Assembly (NCBI RefSeq): GCF_003935895.2
Contig: NZ_CP054058.1
Span: 4,507,177 to 4,571,176 of the forward strand
Direction of reading: 5' to 3'
DNA from: Scandinavium goeteborgense
Lineage (GTDB): Bacteria > Pseudomonadota > Gammaproteobacteria > Enterobacterales > Enterobacteriaceae
DNA length: 64,000 nucleotides
This document shows, piece after piece, positions 34,440 through 48,542 of the stretch. The notes under the pieces were generated by a model, which saw only the letters and a list, made by a program, of their open reading frames with translations, searched no databases and was not told where the DNA came from. Positions within the stretch are counted from its first letter, which is position 1, and every line of letters begins with the position of its first letter. The position numbers were made by a program, and so were the translations under genes.

Positions 34440-36329
34440 ATGTTTTATCAGGATCCTTTTGACGTCATCATCATTGGCGGGGGTCATGCAGGCACTGAGG
34501 CCGCAATGGCCGCAGCGCGTATGGGTCAGCAAACCCTGCTGTTGACACACAATATCGACACACTGGGACAGATGAGCTGTAACCCGGCTATTGGCGGCAT
34601 TGGGAAAGGACACCTGGTAAAAGAAGTGGATGCACTCGGCGGGCTGATGGCCAACGCTATCGACCATGCGGGTATCCAGTTTAGGATACTAAACGCCAGC
34701 AAAGGCCCTGCCGTTCGGGCCACTCGTGCTCAGGCCGATCGCGTGTTGTATCGCCAGGCCGTACGCACCGCTCTGGAAAATCAGCCAAACCTGATGATCT
34801 TCCAGCAGGCGGTTGAAGATCTGATCGTCGAAAACGATCGGGTTGTGGGCGCTGTCACTCAGATGGGCCTGAAGTTCCGTGCCAAAGCCGTGGTGTTAAC
34901 CGTCGGGACATTCCTCGATGGCAAAATCCACATTGGGCTGGATAACTACAGCGGTGGCCGTGCTGGCGATCCGCCATCCATCCCGTTGTCTCGTCGTCTG
35001 CGTGAACTGCCGCTGCGCGTCAGCCGCCTGAAAACCGGTACACCGCCACGTATTGACGCCCGCACCATCGATTTCAGCGTTCTGGCTCAGCAGCATGGCG
35101 ATAACCCGATGCCGGTGTTCTCGTTCATGGGCAATGCGGCGCAGCATCCGCGTCAGGTACCGTGTTACATCACGCATACCAACGAAAAAACCCATGACGT
35201 TATCCGCAATAACCTCGATCGCAGCCCGATGTACGCTGGCGTCATCGAAGGGATTGGCCCACGTTACTGCCCGTCGATTGAAGACAAAGTCATGCGCTTT
35301 GCCGATCGCAACCAGCACCAGATTTTCCTGGAGCCGGAAGGGCTGACCTCCAACGAAATTTACCCAAATGGCATCTCCACCAGCCTGCCGTTCGACGTGC
35401 AGATGCAGATCGTCCGTTCCATGCACGGCATGGAAAACGCGAAGATCGTGCGTCCTGGCTATGCCATTGAATATGATTTCTTCGATCCGCGTGACCTGAA
35501 GCCGACGCTGGAAAGCAAATACATCCAGGGTCTGTTCTTTGCTGGCCAAATCAACGGCACCACCGGCTACGAAGAAGCTGCCGCCCAAGGCCTGTTGGCC
35601 GGTCTTAACGCCGCACGCTGTTCTGCGGACAAAGACGGTTGGGCGCCACGTCGCGATCAAGCTTACCTCGGCGTGCTGGTGGACGACCTCTGCACACTCG
35701 GTACCAAAGAACCGTACCGCATGTTCACTTCCCGCGCGGAATATCGTCTGATGCTGCGTGAAGACAACGCCGATCTGCGCTTGACCGAACAGGGTCGCGA
35801 GTTGGGCCTGGTGGATGATGAACGCTGGGCGCGTTACAACGAGAAGCTGGAATGCATCGAACGTGAGCGTCAGCGTCTGAAAACGTCCTGGGTTAACCCA
35901 ACGGCGGCATCTGCCGAAGAAGTAAATGCTCACCTGACGGCGCCGCTTTCGCGTGAAGCCAGTGGAGAAGATCTGCTGCGCCGCCCGGAAATGACTTACG
36001 AACAACTGGTTCAGTTGTCACCGTTTGCCCCGGGTCTGGGTGATCCACAGGCTGCTGAGCAGGTGGAGATTCAGGTTAAATACGAAGGTTATATCGCCCG
36101 TCAGCAGGATGAGATCGAGAAGCAGCAACGCAATGAAAACACGATATTGCCTGCTACACTTGATTATCGCCAGGTTTCAGGGCTGTCTAACGAAGTGATC
36201 GCTAAGCTTAACGATCATAAACCTTCCTCCATTGGTCAGGCGACGCGTATTTCTGGCGTCACCCCTGCAGCTATTTCCATTTTACTGGTCTGGCTTAAAA
36301 AGCAGGGCATGCTGCGCCGCAGCGCTTAA
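34440..36329 (+). CDS. mnmG: tRNA uridine-5-carboxymethylaminomethyl synthesis enzyme MnmG (GidA)
   Basis: With MnmE, this FAD enzyme installs the cmnm5/nm5 group on wobble U34. The 629-residue protein begins [27 protein letters not shown], holding the Rossmann FAD motif GGGHAG. The GidA signatures [16 protein letters not shown] and [17 protein letters not shown] follow, and a C-terminal helical domain binds MnmE. An in-frame start 22 codons earlier is inside the promoter and rejected. Its partner mnmE is also in this window. Confidence 0.97.
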   Translation: MFYQDPFDVIIIGGGHAGTEAAMAAARMGQQTLLLTHNIDTLGQMSCNPAIGGIGKGHLVKEVDALGGLMANAIDHAGIQFRILNASKGPAVRATRAQADRVLYRQAVRTALENQPNLMIFQQAVEDLIVENDRVVGAVTQMGLKFRAKAVVLTVGTFLDGKIHIGLDNYSGGRAGDPPSIPLSRRLRELPLRVSRLKTGTPPRIDARTIDFSVLAQQHGDNPMPVFSFMGNAAQHPRQVPCYITHTNEKTHDVIRNNLDRSPMYAGVIEGIGPRYCPSIEDKVMRFADRNQHQIFLEPEGLTSNEIYPNGISTSLPFDVQMQIVRSMHGMENAKIVRPGYAIEYDFFDPRDLKPTLESKYIQGLFFAGQINGTTGYEEAAAQGLLAGLNAARCSADKDGWAPRRDQAYLGVLVDDLCTLGTKEPYRMFTSRAEYRLMLREDNADLRLTEQGRELGLVDDERWARYNEKLECIERERQRLKTSWVNPTAASAEEVNAHLTAPLSREASGEDLLRRPEMTYEQLVQLSPFAPGLGDPQAAEQVEIQVKYEGYIARQQDEIEKQQRNENTILPATLDYRQVSGLSNEVIAKLNDHKPSSIGQATRISGVTPAAISILLVWLKKQGMLRRSA

Positions 36330-36341
36330 TTCATCGAATAA

Positions 36342-36408
36342 TGCCCGGTGGCGCAGCGCTTGCCGGGCCTACAATGTAGGCCGGATAAGGCGAAACCGCC
36401 ATCCGGCA
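36342..36408. repeat. REP/BIME element between mnmG and rsmG
   Basis: Two inverted REP units: TGCCCGGTGGCGCAGCG...GCCGGGCCTAC (36342-36372) and GTAGGCCGGATAAGGCG...CCATCCGGCA (36376-36408). They match the enterobacterial REP pattern and fill the 103-bp gap. Confidence 0.85.
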
Positions 36409-36432
36409 AATTATCGCCAACAGGTATTTACC

Positions 36433-37056
36433 GTGCTTAACAAACTCTCTCGTCTGCTCGCAGAAGCAGGCATTTCGTTGTCCGATCACCAGCAACAACA
36501 GCTGGTGGCTTACGTCGAACTGCTCCACAAATGGAATAAAGCGTACAACCTGACTTCCGTACGCGATCCGAACGAGATGCTGGTGCGTCATATTCTCGAC
36601 AGCATCATCGTCGCACCTCATTTGCAGGGAACGCGTTTCATCGATGTAGGAACCGGCCCGGGTTTACCGGGGATCCCGCTGGCGATTGTCCTGCAGCAGG
36701 CGCAATTCACGCTGCTGGACAGTCTCGGCAAGCGCGTACGCTTCTTGCGTCAGGTGCAGCACGAGCTGAAGCTCGATAACGTTACCCCTGTGCAAAGCCG
36801 TGTGGAAGCGTTCCCGGCGGAACCGCCATTTGACGGTGTTATCAGCCGCGCATTTGCATCCCTGACCGATATGGTGAGCTGGTGTCATCACCTGCCAGGC
36901 GAGCACGGACGGTTCTATGCCCTGAAGGGCCTGGTGCCTGATGATGAGATTGCTCAGCTGCCTTCAGAATTCACGGTGGAAGAGATTGTTCAGCTTACGG
37001 TTCCGCAACTTGAAGGTGAGCGTCATCTGGTGAAAATTAAGGCCACAAAAGTTTAA
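36433..37056 (+). CDS. rsmG: 16S rRNA (guanine-527-N7)-methyltransferase RsmG (GidB)
   Basis: Methylates G527 in the 530 loop of 16S rRNA; its loss gives low-level streptomycin resistance in other bacteria. The 207-residue Rossmann methyltransferase has SAM-binding motif [16 protein letters not shown] near residue 70 and [16 protein letters not shown]. The start is GTG ([13 protein letters not shown]). It follows mnmG and precedes the atp operon. Confidence 0.96.
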   Translation: MLNKLSRLLAEAGISLSDHQQQQLVAYVELLHKWNKAYNLTSVRDPNEMLVRHILDSIIVAPHLQGTRFIDVGTGPGLPGIPLAIVLQQAQFTLLDSLGKRVRFLRQVQHELKLDNVTPVQSRVEAFPAEPPFDGVISRAFASLTDMVSWCHHLPGEHGRFYALKGLVPDDEIAQLPSEFTVEEIVQLTVPQLEGERHLVKIKATKV

Positions 37057-37112
37057 TCTTTATCAAATAATGTGAAGTTTCACCGACCGGCAAAGTGTTA
37101 AAACGGGGTGGT

Positions 37113-37163
37113 AAAAGCAGTGATACGTTCAGTTACATTTAACGCAACGGTCACTGCTTTTTT
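37113..37163 (+). terminator. Probable terminator after rsmG
   Basis: AAAAGCAGTGA (37113-37123) pairs with TCACTGCTTTT, followed by more T (to 37163). The loop is about 27 bases, longer than usual. Confidence 0.65.
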
Positions 37164-37554
37164 GCATTTTATTCACATTTCGTTGTTTGCTTGCCCGGTA
37201 AAATAATCAACCGCGAAAATATCAGTCTGCTAAAAATCGGCAGGGTTAACCGTATTTGAATGTTAAATGTTTATTAAAAATGTCAATGAAAGGTTTTCGC
37301 AGTGTATGGGGCTGTTTTAAAAAGAGTCTGTTATTTTTGTTATTGAATTCAGAAAGATGAATTCTATGAATTTTTTCTATGCGCATTTTCGATAGCCGTG
37401 AGAATGTTTTTTTTGTGATCGAATGCACGCTTTTATGCGCCGTTTTTCGCGTTGTTTGCAGTTTTGCCCGATTGTTCACACTTTCGTGAAATGTCTAAAA
37501 ATAGACGGGCCGAAAATTATTTAAACATTTATTCACCTTTTCGCTACTTATTGT

Positions 37555-37582
37555 TTGAATTAATGGGGCGTCACCGTATAAT
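37555..37582 (+). promoter_or_regulatory. atp operon promoter
   Basis: TTGAAT (37555-37560), 16 bp, TATAAT (37577-37582) gives a start about 80 bases before atpI, close to the mapped E. coli atp start. A second candidate, TTGACT at 37601-37606 with TTTATA 17 bp on, lies just downstream. Confidence 0.7.
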
Positions 37583-37671
37583 TTGTCCGCTTTTTGAAGC
37601 TTGACTCAGAGCGTCAAAGAACGTTTTATACGACACGCGGCATACCTCGAAGGGAGCAGGAGTAAAACGTG

Positions 37672-38876
<1,205 letters not shown>

Positions 38877-38907
38877 TTCTTTACCAACACTACTACGTTT
38901 TAACTGA

Positions 38908-39176
<269 letters not shown>

Positions 39177-39200
39177 TAAATTTTTAAGAGGTATTGTGCT

Positions 39201-39671
39201 GTGAACATGAACGCAACAATCCTCGGCCAGGCCATCGCGTTTATTCTCTTTGTCTGGTTCTGCATGAAGTATGTATGGCCGCCATTAATGGCAGCCATCG
39301 AGAAGCGTCAGAAAGAAATTTCTGACGGTTTGGCTTCCGCAGAACGTGCCAAAAAAGATTTGGACCTTGCACAGGCCAACGCGACCGACCAGCTGAAAAA
39401 AGCCAAAGCGGAAGCCCAGGTGATCATTGAACAGGCTAACAAACGCCGTTCTCAGATCATGGACGAAGCGAAGGTTGAAGCAGAACAGGAACGAAGCAAA
39501 ATCGTTGCTCAGGCGCAGGCTGAAATCGACGCCGAGCGTAAGCGTGCTCGCGAAGAACTTCGCAAGCAGGTCGCGATTCTGGCTGTTGCTGGTGCCGAGA
39601 AGATCATCGAACGTTCCGTGGATGAAGCTGCTAACAGCGACATCGTGGATAAACTTGTCGCTGAACTGTAA
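39201..39671 (+). CDS. atpF: F0F1 ATP synthase subunit b
   Basis: Peripheral stalk subunit, 156 residues: an N-terminal membrane helix (residues 5-25) and a long right-handed coiled coil of charged residues ending in the delta-binding part. The start is GTG ([14 protein letters not shown]), 35 bases after atpE. Confidence 0.97.
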   Translation: MNMNATILGQAIAFILFVWFCMKYVWPPLMAAIEKRQKEISDGLASAERAKKDLDLAQANATDQLKKAKAEAQVIIEQANKRRSQIMDEAKVEAEQERSKIVAQAQAEIDAERKRAREELRKQVAILAVAGAEKIIERSVDEAANSDIVDKLVAEL

Positions 39672-39685
39672 GGAGGGAGGGGCTG

Positions 39686-40219
39686 ATGTCTGAATTTGTA
39701 ACGGTAGCTCGCCCCTACGCCAAAGCAGCTTTTGACTTTGCGGTCGAAAACCAACGCGTAGATAGCTGGCAGGATATGCTGTCGTTTGCCGCCGAGGTCA
39801 CGAAAAACGATCACATGGCAGAGTTACTTTCTGGCGCGCTTGCGCCGGAAACGCTCGCAGATGCGTTTATCGCTATCTGTGGTGAGCAGCTGGACGCCAG
39901 CGGCCAGAACCTGATTCGGGTTATGGCTGAAAACGGTCGTCTTAAGGCGCTCCCGGATGTTCTCGAGCAGTTCGCGCATTTACGCGCGCTGAGTGAAGCG
40001 ACAGCAGAAGTCGAAGTGACTTCCGCAACGGCACTGAGTGACGAACAGCTCGCGAAAATCTCTGCCGCGATGGAAAAACGTCTGTCACGCAAAGTTAAGC
40101 TGAATTGCAAAATCGATAAGTCTGTAATGGCAGGCGTCATCATCCGCACGGGTGATACGGTCATTGATGGTAGCGTACGCGGCCGTCTTGAACGCCTTGC
40201 AGACGTATTGCAGTCTTAA
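39686..40219 (+). CDS. atpH: F0F1 ATP synthase subunit delta
   Basis: Connects F1 to the b-stalk; 177 residues, [19 protein letters not shown] at the N-terminus. It begins 14 bases after atpF with ribosome-binding site AAGGAGG and precedes atpA by 12 bases. Confidence 0.97.
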   Translation: MSEFVTVARPYAKAAFDFAVENQRVDSWQDMLSFAAEVTKNDHMAELLSGALAPETLADAFIAICGEQLDASGQNLIRVMAENGRLKALPDVLEQFAHLRALSEATAEVEVTSATALSDEQLAKISAAMEKRLSRKVKLNCKIDKSVMAGVIIRTGDTVIDGSVRGRLERLADVLQS

Positions 40220-40231
40220 GGGGACTGGAGC

Positions 40232-41773
40232 ATGCAACTGAATTCCACCGAAATCAGCGAACTGATCAAGCAGCGCATTGCTCAGTTCAATGTTGTGAGC
40301 GAGGCTCATAACGAAGGTACTATTGTTTCTGTAAGCGACGGTGTTATCCGCATCCACGGCCTGGCCGATTGTATGCAGGGTGAGATGATTTCCCTGCCGG
40401 GTAACCGTTACGCTATCGCACTGAACCTGGAGCGCGACTCCGTAGGTGCAGTTGTGATGGGTCCGTATGCTGACCTCGCCGAAGGCATGAAGGTTAAGTG
40501 TACTGGCCGTATTCTTGAAGTGCCGGTTGGCCGTGGCATGTTAGGCCGCGTGGTGAACACCCTGGGTGCACCGATTGACGGTAAAGGTCCAGTTGATAAC
40601 GATGGCTTCTCGCCAATCGAAGTTATCGCACCGGGCGTAATCGAGCGTCAGTCTGTCGACCAGCCTGTTCAGACCGGTTATAAATCTGTTGATGCGATGA
40701 TTCCAATCGGCCGTGGCCAGCGTGAGCTGATCATCGGTGACCGTCAGACCGGTAAAACCGCGATGGCGATCGATGCAATCATCAACCAGCGCGATTCCGG
40801 CATCAAATGTGTGTACGTGGCTATCGGCCAGAAAGCGTCCACCATTTCCAACGTGGTGCGTAAACTGGAAGAGCATAACGCTCTGGCCAACACCATCGTT
40901 GTTGTTGCGACCGCGTCTGAATCTGCTGCACTGCAATACCTGGCGCCATATGCCGGTTGCGCAATGGGCGAATACTTCCGCGACCGCGGTGAAGATGCAC
41001 TGATCGTTTACGATGACCTGTCCAAACAGGCTGTTGCTTACCGTCAGGTTTCCCTGCTGCTTCGTCGTCCACCAGGACGTGAAGCATTCCCAGGCGACGT
41101 GTTCTACCTCCACTCCCGTCTGCTGGAGCGCGCATCCCGCGTAAACGCGGAATACGTTGAGAACTTCACCAAAGGTGAAGTTAAAGGTAAAACCGGTTCC
41201 CTGACTGCTCTGCCAATCATCGAGACTCAGGCGGGTGACGTTTCTGCGTTCGTTCCGACTAACGTAATTTCGATTACCGATGGTCAGATCTTCCTGGAAA
41301 CCAACCTGTTTAACTCCGGTATTCGTCCGGCTGTTAACCCAGGTATCTCCGTATCCCGTGTGGGCGGTGCTGCTCAGACCAAGATCATCAAGAAACTGTC
41401 CGGTGGTATCCGTACCGCTCTGGCACAGTATCGTGAACTGGCTGCGTTCTCTCAGTTCGCATCTGATCTGGACGAAGCAACCCGTAAACAGCTGAGCCAC
41501 GGTCAGAAAGTGACCGAGCTGCTGAAACAGAAACAGTATGCCCCAATGTCTGTAGCACAGCAGGGTCTGGTTCTGTTCGCGGCTGAACGCGGTTACCTCG
41601 AAGATGTGGAACTGGCGAAAATCGGTAGCTTCGAAGCCGCTCTGCTGGCTTACGTCGACCGTGACCACGCTCCGCTGATGCAAGAAATCAACCAGACCGG
41701 TGGCTATAACGACGAAATCGAAGGCAAGCTGAAAGGCATCCTCGATTCCTTCAAAGCAACCCAGTCCTGGTAA
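40232..41773 (+). CDS. atpA: F0F1 ATP synthase subunit alpha
   Basis: Non-catalytic nucleotide-binding subunit of the F1 hexamer, 513 residues. Walker A is GDRQTGKTA near 169-177, and the arginine-finger region is in the block [14 protein letters not shown]. Codon use is that of a highly expressed gene. A 380-codon frame on the opposite strand is a codon-bias artefact. Confidence 0.98.
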   Translation: MQLNSTEISELIKQRIAQFNVVSEAHNEGTIVSVSDGVIRIHGLADCMQGEMISLPGNRYAIALNLERDSVGAVVMGPYADLAEGMKVKCTGRILEVPVGRGMLGRVVNTLGAPIDGKGPVDNDGFSPIEVIAPGVIERQSVDQPVQTGYKSVDAMIPIGRGQRELIIGDRQTGKTAMAIDAIINQRDSGIKCVYVAIGQKASTISNVVRKLEEHNALANTIVVVATASESAALQYLAPYAGCAMGEYFRDRGEDALIVYDDLSKQAVAYRQVSLLLRRPPGREAFPGDVFYLHSRLLERASRVNAEYVENFTKGEVKGKTGSLTALPIIETQAGDVSAFVPTNVISITDGQIFLETNLFNSGIRPAVNPGISVSRVGGAAQTKIIKKLSGGIRTALAQYRELAAFSQFASDLDEATRKQLSHGQKVTELLKQKQYAPMSVAQQGLVLFAAERGYLEDVELAKIGSFEAALLAYVDRDHAPLMQEINQTGGYNDEIEGKLKGILDSFKATQSW

Positions 41774-41823
41774 CGTCTGACGGTCTGTCCTAGGGCAGGC
41801 CGTTAGGCATTGAGGAGAAGCTC

Positions 41824-44096
<2,273 letters not shown>

Positions 44097-44116
44097 CGCC
44101 TTAATCGGAGGGTGAC

Positions 44117-44536
44117 ATGGCAATGACTTATCACCTGGATGTCGTCAGCGCGGAGAGCCAAATGTTCTCCGGTCTGGTCGAAAAGATCCAGGTAACGGGT
44201 AGCGAAGGTGAGCTGGGTATTTTCCCGGGTCACGCCCCGCTGCTCACCGCCATTAAGCCTGGTATGATTCGCATCGTGAAGCAGCACGGACATGAAGAGT
44301 TCATCTACTTGTCCGGCGGTGTGTTGGAAGTGCAGCCAGGTAACGTAACCGTACTGGCTGACACCGCCATCCGCGGCCAGGATCTCGACCAAGCGCGAGC
44401 CCTGGAAGCGAAACGCAAAGCGGAAGAGCACATTAAGAGCTCTCACGGCGACGTGGATTACGCTCAGGCGTCTGCGGAACTGGCCAAAGCGATCGCCAAA
44501 CTGCGCGTTATCGAGTTGACCAAAAAAGCGATGTAA
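44117..44536 (+). CDS. atpC: F0F1 ATP synthase subunit epsilon
   Basis: A 139-residue subunit that links the gamma shaft to the c-ring and inhibits ATP hydrolysis. It has an N-terminal beta sandwich ([22 protein letters not shown]) and a C-terminal helical pair ([27 protein letters not shown]). It is the last gene of the operon, with a terminator after it. Confidence 0.97.
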   Translation: MAMTYHLDVVSAESQMFSGLVEKIQVTGSEGELGIFPGHAPLLTAIKPGMIRIVKQHGHEEFIYLSGGVLEVQPGNVTVLADTAIRGQDLDQARALEAKRKAEEHIKSSHGDVDYAQASAELAKAIAKLRVIELTKKAM

Positions 44537-44553
44537 CACCGGCTTGAAAGCAT

Positions 44554-44587
44554 AAAAGCCAGTCTGGTTTTCCAGGCTGGCTTTTTT
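44554..44587 (+). terminator. atp operon terminator
   Basis: Stem GCCAGTCTGG / CCAGGCTGGC with a T4 loop, then six T, 18 bases after the atpC stop. Confidence 0.92.
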
Positions 44588-44617
44588 ATTGGGTGGTACC
44601 CTGATGTAATCCTTAAG

Positions 44618-44633
44618 TGTGATATGTGTCACA
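44618..44633 (+). promoter_or_regulatory. CRP-binding site 1, perfect half-sites
   Basis: TGTGA-TATGTG-TCACA fits TGTGA-N6-TCACA exactly. It lies 31 bases after the atp terminator. Its centre (44625.5) is 57 bp upstream of CRP site 2. Confidence 0.75.
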
Positions 44634-44674
44634 TAAATGTTGCGTCGCTCAAAAACCCGGCGTAGACTTTGTTT

Positions 44675-44690
44675 TGTGAGTTAGATCACA
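44675..44690 (+). promoter_or_regulatory. CRP-binding site 2, perfect half-sites
   Basis: TGTGA-GTTAGA-TCACA is a second exact match. A TAAAAT box at 44733-44738 would give a start near 44744, placing this site at about -62, a class I CRP geometry. An alternative extended -10, TGCTATGCA (44701-44709), would put the site over the -35 region. Confidence 0.75.
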
Positions 44691-44718
44691 TAACAATGCA
44701 TGCTATGCAGGAATCAAA

Positions 44719-44769
44719 ATGAAACGCTTTCATAAAATCATCGCAATGTTCAGCAACCTGAGCCTCTAA
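44719..44769 (+). CDS. Possible 16-residue peptide (leader or small protein)
   Basis: ATG with AGGA six bases upstream opens a 16-codon frame, MKRFHKIIAMFSNLSL, ending in TAA. It has a basic start and a hydrophobic middle. It lies 28 bases after CRP site 2 and 28 bases before a strong terminator. I do not recognise it. It could be a real small protein, a leader peptide, or chance within a small RNA gene whose start lies inside this frame. Confidence 0.3.
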   Translation: MKRFHKIIAMFSNLSL

Positions 44770-44831
44770 GTCTCTGTTTTGTTGCACAAAAAGAATTAAA
44801 AAAGGTCGCCGAAAGGCGGCCTTTTTGTTTT
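44745..44831 (+). ncRNA. Possible CRP-controlled small RNA upstream of glmU
   Basis: If transcription starts about 62 bp after the centre of CRP site 2, the product is a roughly 85-nt RNA. It would end at the hairpin GGTCGCC-GAAA-GGCGGCC with T-rich tail, the structure of an Hfq-binding sRNA. The central segment is unstructured and U- and A-rich. No known sRNA at this locus comes to mind. The call rests only on promoter and terminator architecture. Confidence 0.35.
44798..44831 (+). terminator. Strong intrinsic terminator between atpC and glmU
   Basis: A-tract, 7-bp stem GGTCGCC / GGCGGCC with GAAA tetraloop, then TTTTTGTTTTT. It is separate from the atp terminator 210 bp upstream, so it must end another transcript. 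Confidence 0.9.
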
Positions 44832-45079
44832 TCAGCTCAACACCATTCTTGATTCATGTGTCAAAAGAACAATCAAAGCAGCAACATAGCGGCTAATCTT
44901 CGGATATTGGGTCTTTTTTTCGAGACAAACCGCGCTACGATAGCTGAAAATAGTGTCATAAAACCCATATTAGCTTTCACGTGACTAATTTCTCCTCACT
45001 TCATTTCATGATGAAAAATATGTAGAAATTTCAATGTGAAAGGGTTTAACTTCTCACTCAAACAACTGTCAGGATGCGT

Positions 45080-46450
45080 ATGTCAAACAGTGCGATGAGC
45101 GTGGTTATCCTTGCCGCTGGCAAAGGAACTCGCATGTATTCCGATCTCCCGAAAGTGTTGCATACACTGGCGGGCAAGCCGATGGTTCAGCATGTTATTG
45201 ATGCTGCTGATGAATTAGGCGCATCTCAGGTTCACCTGGTCTACGGACACGGTGGTGAACTGCTGAAACAAACCCTCAGCGAAGGCAACCTGAATTGGGT
45301 GCTTCAGGCCGAACAACTCGGCACCGGGCACGCAATGCAGCAGGCTGCGCCATTCTTCGGCGATGATGAAGACATCATGATGCTGTACGGCGACGTGCCG
45401 CTGATCTCTGTTGAAACACTTGAGCGTCTACGTGCGGCGAAACCGCAGGGCGGAATTGGTCTGCTGACCGTCAAGCTTGATGACCCAACCGGCTACGGGC
45501 GTATCACCCGTGAAAACGGTCAGGTCACCGGAATTGTAGAACACAAAGATGCGACCGACGCACAGCGTGAAATTCAGGAGATCAACACCGGGATCCTGAT
45601 TGCCGGAGGCGCGGACCTTAAACGTTGGCTGGGCAAGCTCGACAACAACAATGCCCAGGGCGAGTTCTACATCACCGATATCATCGCCATGGCGTACCAG
45701 GAAGGGCGAGAAATTGCCGCTGTTCATCCGGCTCGCTTAAGCGAAGTGGAAGGCGTGAACAACCGTCTGCAGCTCTCCCGTCTGGAGCGCGAGTACCAAA
45801 GCGAGCAGGCGGAAAAGCTGCTGCTGGCTGGCGTCATGCTGCGCGATCCGCAGCGTTTTGACCTGCGCGGCAACGTGACTCACGGGCGCGATGTAGAGAT
45901 TGATACTAACGTTATCCTTGAGGGCAACGTGACGCTGGGCCATCGCGTAAAAATTGGCACGGGCTGCGTGATTAAAAATAGCGTGATCGGCGATGACTGC
46001 GAAATCAGCCCGTACAGCGTAGTCGAAGACGCCCAACTGCACGCCGCCTGCACCATTGGCCCGTTCGCGCGTCTGCGTCCTGGCGCTGAGCTGCTGGAAG
46101 GCGCACACGTAGGCAACTTCGTTGAAATTAAAAAAGCGCGCCTGGGTAAAGGCTCCAAAGCCGGCCACCTGAGCTATCTCGGTGACGCTGAAATTGGCGA
46201 TAACGTGAATATCGGCGCAGGCACCATCACCTGTAACTACGATGGCGCGAACAAATTCAAAACCATCATCGGTGATGATGTGTTTGTCGGTTCTGACTCT
46301 CAGCTGGTGGCCCCGGTCAGCATAGGCAAAGGCGTGACGATTGCCGCCGGAACCACCGTGACACGCGATGTGGCGGATAACGAACTGGTATTAAGCCGTG
46401 TGCCGCAGGTGCACAAGCAAGGCTGGCAGCGTCCGGTGAAGAAGAAGTAA
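45080..46450 (+). CDS. glmU: Bifunctional GlcN-1-P acetyltransferase / UDP-GlcNAc pyrophosphorylase
   Basis: Makes UDP-GlcNAc for peptidoglycan and LPS. In its 456 residues, the N-terminal uridylyltransferase domain begins [21 protein letters not shown]. The C-terminal left-handed beta-helix shows hexapeptide repeats from about residue 250 and acetyl-CoA-site residues in [13 protein letters not shown]. The start MSNSAMSVV is chosen because the ATG two codons earlier overlaps the AGGA ribosome-binding site. It forms an operon with glmS. Confidence 0.97.
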   Translation: MSNSAMSVVILAAGKGTRMYSDLPKVLHTLAGKPMVQHVIDAADELGASQVHLVYGHGGELLKQTLSEGNLNWVLQAEQLGTGHAMQQAAPFFGDDEDIMMLYGDVPLISVETLERLRAAKPQGGIGLLTVKLDDPTGYGRITRENGQVTGIVEHKDATDAQREIQEINTGILIAGGADLKRWLGKLDNNNAQGEFYITDIIAMAYQEGREIAAVHPARLSEVEGVNNRLQLSRLEREYQSEQAEKLLLAGVMLRDPQRFDLRGNVTHGRDVEIDTNVILEGNVTLGHRVKIGTGCVIKNSVIGDDCEISPYSVVEDAQLHAACTIGPFARLRPGAELLEGAHVGNFVEIKKARLGKGSKAGHLSYLGDAEIGDNVNIGAGTITCNYDGANKFKTIIGDDVFVGSDSQLVAPVSIGKGVTIAAGTTVTRDVADNELVLSRVPQVHKQGWQRPVKKK

Positions 46451-46456
46451 GACAAG

Positions 46457-46526
46457 CGGCGGGTGGCGCATCGCTAACCCGCCCGACAATTTTGTTGGCC
46501 TGATAAGGCGAAGCCGTCATCAGGCA
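46457..46526. repeat. REP elements between glmU and glmS
   Basis: A stem-loop CGGCGGGTGGCGCATCG...ACCCGCCCG (46457-46485) and a REP unit TTGGCCTGATAAGGCG...CATCAGGCA (46495-46526). They lie in the glmUS mRNA, where E. coli undergoes RNase E processing and GlmZ/GlmY control of glmS. Confidence 0.8.
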
Positions 46527-46677
46527 GACAGGGGTTGAGGGGATAACATAATCTCCCGCCCACCAGCAGTAACCAAAACGATAACCCCACTCTCTACAAG
46601 GCTCGGGGCTCCGGAAAAAACCGGAAATACAGGTCAGCGACAACGCATGGCATCGTGCCATATCAGGAAATCTAACT

Positions 46678-48507
46678 ATGTGTGGAATTGTTGGCGCAGT
46701 CGCGCAGCGTGATATTGCTGAAATCCTTCTCGAAGGGCTTCGTCGTCTGGAATACCGCGGTTATGACTCTGCCGGACTGGCAGTGGTCGACAACGAGGGG
46801 CATCTGACCCGTCTGCGTCGTCTCGGTAAAGTAAACATACTGTCTCAGGCGGCGGAAGATCAGCCGCTGCATGGCGGCACGGGTATCGCACACACCCGCT
46901 GGGCGACCCACGGCGAGCCGTCAGAAGGCAACGCCCATCCTCATGTCTCCGATTACATCGTCGTGGTGCATAACGGCATCATCGAAAACCACGAACCGCT
47001 GCGCGAACTGTTGCAGTCTCGCGGCTATGTGTTCGTCTCAGAAACCGATACTGAAGTGATTGCTCACCTCGTTCACTGGGAACTGGAACAGGGGGGAACG
47101 CTGCGTGAAGCCGTCCTGCGCGCTATCCCGCAACTGCGTGGCGCCTACGGTACCGTGATCATGGATACCCGTGATCCGCACACTCTGCTGGCCGCCCGTT
47201 CAGGCAGTCCGCTGGTGATTGGTTTGGGCATGGGCGAAAACTTCATTGCCTCCGACCAGCTTGCACTCTTGCCGGTCACCCGTCGCTTTATCTTCCTCGA
47301 AGAAGGCGATATCGCAGAAGTGACTCGTCGCAGCGTAACCGTGTTTGCCAAATCCGGCGAGCAGGTAACACGCCCGGACATCGAATCTAATTTGCAGTAC
47401 GACGCCGGTGACAAAGGCATTTACCGCCACTACATGCAAAAAGAGATCTACGAGCAGCCGAACGCGATCAAAAACACCCTGACCGGACGCATCAGCCACG
47501 GACAGGTCGATCTCAGTGAGCTGGGACCCAACGCCAACGAAATGCTGGCCAACGTCGAGCATATTCAGATTGTGGCCTGCGGAACGTCTTACAATTCCGG
47601 CATGGTGTCGCGCTACTGGTTTGAGTCGCTGGCTGGCGTGCCGTGCGATGTCGAAATCGCCTCGGAATTCCGCTATCGCAAATCTGCGGTGCGTCGCAAC
47701 AGTCTGATGATCACCCTTTCCCAGTCCGGTGAAACGGCGGATACCCTGGCGGCGTTGCGTCTGTCGAAAGAATTGGGCTATCTGGGCTCTCTCGCGATTT
47801 GTAACGTGGCAGGCTCCTCGCTGGTGCGTGAATCTGACCTGGCGCTGATGACCAACGCGGGCACTGAAATCGGCGTGGCATCCACCAAAGCGTTCACCAC
47901 ACAGCTGACCGTTCTGTTGATGCTGGTGGCAAAACTGGCAAATCTTAAAGGTCAGGACGCAGCGATTGAGCAGGATATCGTGCACGGTTTGCAGGCGCTG
48001 CCGAACCGTATCGAGCAAATGCTGTCGCAGGACAAACGCATCGAAGCACTGGCGGAGGATTTCTCCGACAAGCATCACGCGCTGTTCCTGGGCCGTGGCG
48101 ATCAGTACCCTATTGCCCTCGAAGGCGCGCTGAAGCTGAAAGAGATCTCCTACATTCACGCGGAAGCGTATGCGGCAGGTGAACTCAAGCATGGCCCACT
48201 GGCGCTGATCGACGCGGATATGCCGGTTATCGTGGTGGCACCGAACAACGAACTGCTGGAAAAACTGAAATCCAACATCGAAGAAGTCCGCGCCCGCGGT
48301 GGTGTACTGTATGTCTTCGCCGATCGTGATGCCGGTTTCAACAGCAGCGATAACATGCACATCATCGAGATGCCGCATGTGGAAGAAGTTATCGCCCCTA
48401 TCTTCTACACCGTGCCGTTGCAGCTGCTGGCCTATCACGTGGCGCTGATCAAAGGCACCGACGTTGACCAGCCACGTAACCTGGCGAAATCGGTAACCGT
48501 CGAGTAA
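46678..48507 (+). CDS. glmS: Glutamine-fructose-6-phosphate aminotransferase (isomerizing)
   Basis: Makes glucosamine-6-phosphate from fructose-6-P and glutamine, the entry to amino sugars. The 609-residue enzyme exposes Cys2 as the N-terminal nucleophile ([20 protein letters not shown]). Two SIS domains follow (CGTSYNSG and SQSGETADT, residues about 300-350), ending [21 protein letters not shown] before the ATG is the E. coli arrangement that GlmZ acts on; there is no glmS ribozyme here. Confidence 0.97.
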   Translation: MCGIVGAVAQRDIAEILLEGLRRLEYRGYDSAGLAVVDNEGHLTRLRRLGKVNILSQAAEDQPLHGGTGIAHTRWATHGEPSEGNAHPHVSDYIVVVHNGIIENHEPLRELLQSRGYVFVSETDTEVIAHLVHWELEQGGTLREAVLRAIPQLRGAYGTVIMDTRDPHTLLAARSGSPLVIGLGMGENFIASDQLALLPVTRRFIFLEEGDIAEVTRRSVTVFAKSGEQVTRPDIESNLQYDAGDKGIYRHYMQKEIYEQPNAIKNTLTGRISHGQVDLSELGPNANEMLANVEHIQIVACGTSYNSGMVSRYWFESLAGVPCDVEIASEFRYRKSAVRRNSLMITLSQSGETADTLAALRLSKELGYLGSLAICNVAGSSLVRESDLALMTNAGTEIGVASTKAFTTQLTVLLMLVAKLANLKGQDAAIEQDIVHGLQALPNRIEQMLSQDKRIEALAEDFSDKHHALFLGRGDQYPIALEGALKLKEISYIHAEAYAAGELKHGPLALIDADMPVIVVAPNNELLEKLKSNIEEVRARGGVLYVFADRDAGFNSSDNMHIIEMPHVEEVIAPIFYTVPLQLLAYHVALIKGTDVDQPRNLAKSVTVE

Positions 48508-48513
48508 TCTCCC

Positions 48514-48542
48514 AAAGCCCTGCTCCCGCAGGGTTTTTTTTC
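48514..48542 (+). terminator. Intrinsic terminator after glmS
   Basis: CCCTGC-TCCC-GCAGGG followed by eight T, 7 bases after the glmS stop. Confidence 0.92.

Larger units (their letters stand above)
37057..37671 (+). other. rsmG-atpI intergenic region with atp promoter
   Basis: This 615-bp, AT-rich stretch holds the rsmG terminator and, near its end, the atp promoter. The middle (about 37165-37550) contains long A and T runs and no convincing gene; a 77-codon minus-strand frame at 37246-37479 has no ribosome-binding site and unlikely composition. The length is similar to the E. coli gap, so it may be a conserved curved or nucleoid-protein-bound region. Confidence 0.7.
44588..45079 (+). other. 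atpC-glmU intergenic region
   Basis: This stretch of about 490 bp holds two perfect CRP sites, a 16-codon ORF and a strong intrinsic terminator (listed separately), then about 240 bp of AT-rich leader before glmU. In E. coli, glmU has a NagC-activated promoter here; I cannot assign NagC sites by eye. The part 44840-45060 holds no gene that I see. Confidence 0.7.

Noticed and set aside
34896..36005. 369-codon open frame antisense to mnmG
   Set aside because: Shadow of a clearly identified gene; no independent start signals.
37246..37479. 77-codon minus-strand frame in the rsmG-atpI spacer
   Set aside because: No ribosome-binding site, Lys/Asn-rich composition as expected from AT-rich DNA, and no neighbours on that strand.
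40541..41683. 380-codon open frame antisense to atpA
   Set aside because: Highly expressed codon usage on the plus strand explains it; the minus-strand product has no recognisable feature.
47200..48438. 412-codon open frame antisense to glmS
   Set aside because: Same artefact: codon bias of glmS keeps stops out of the complementary frame; there is no ribosome-binding site or plausible domain.
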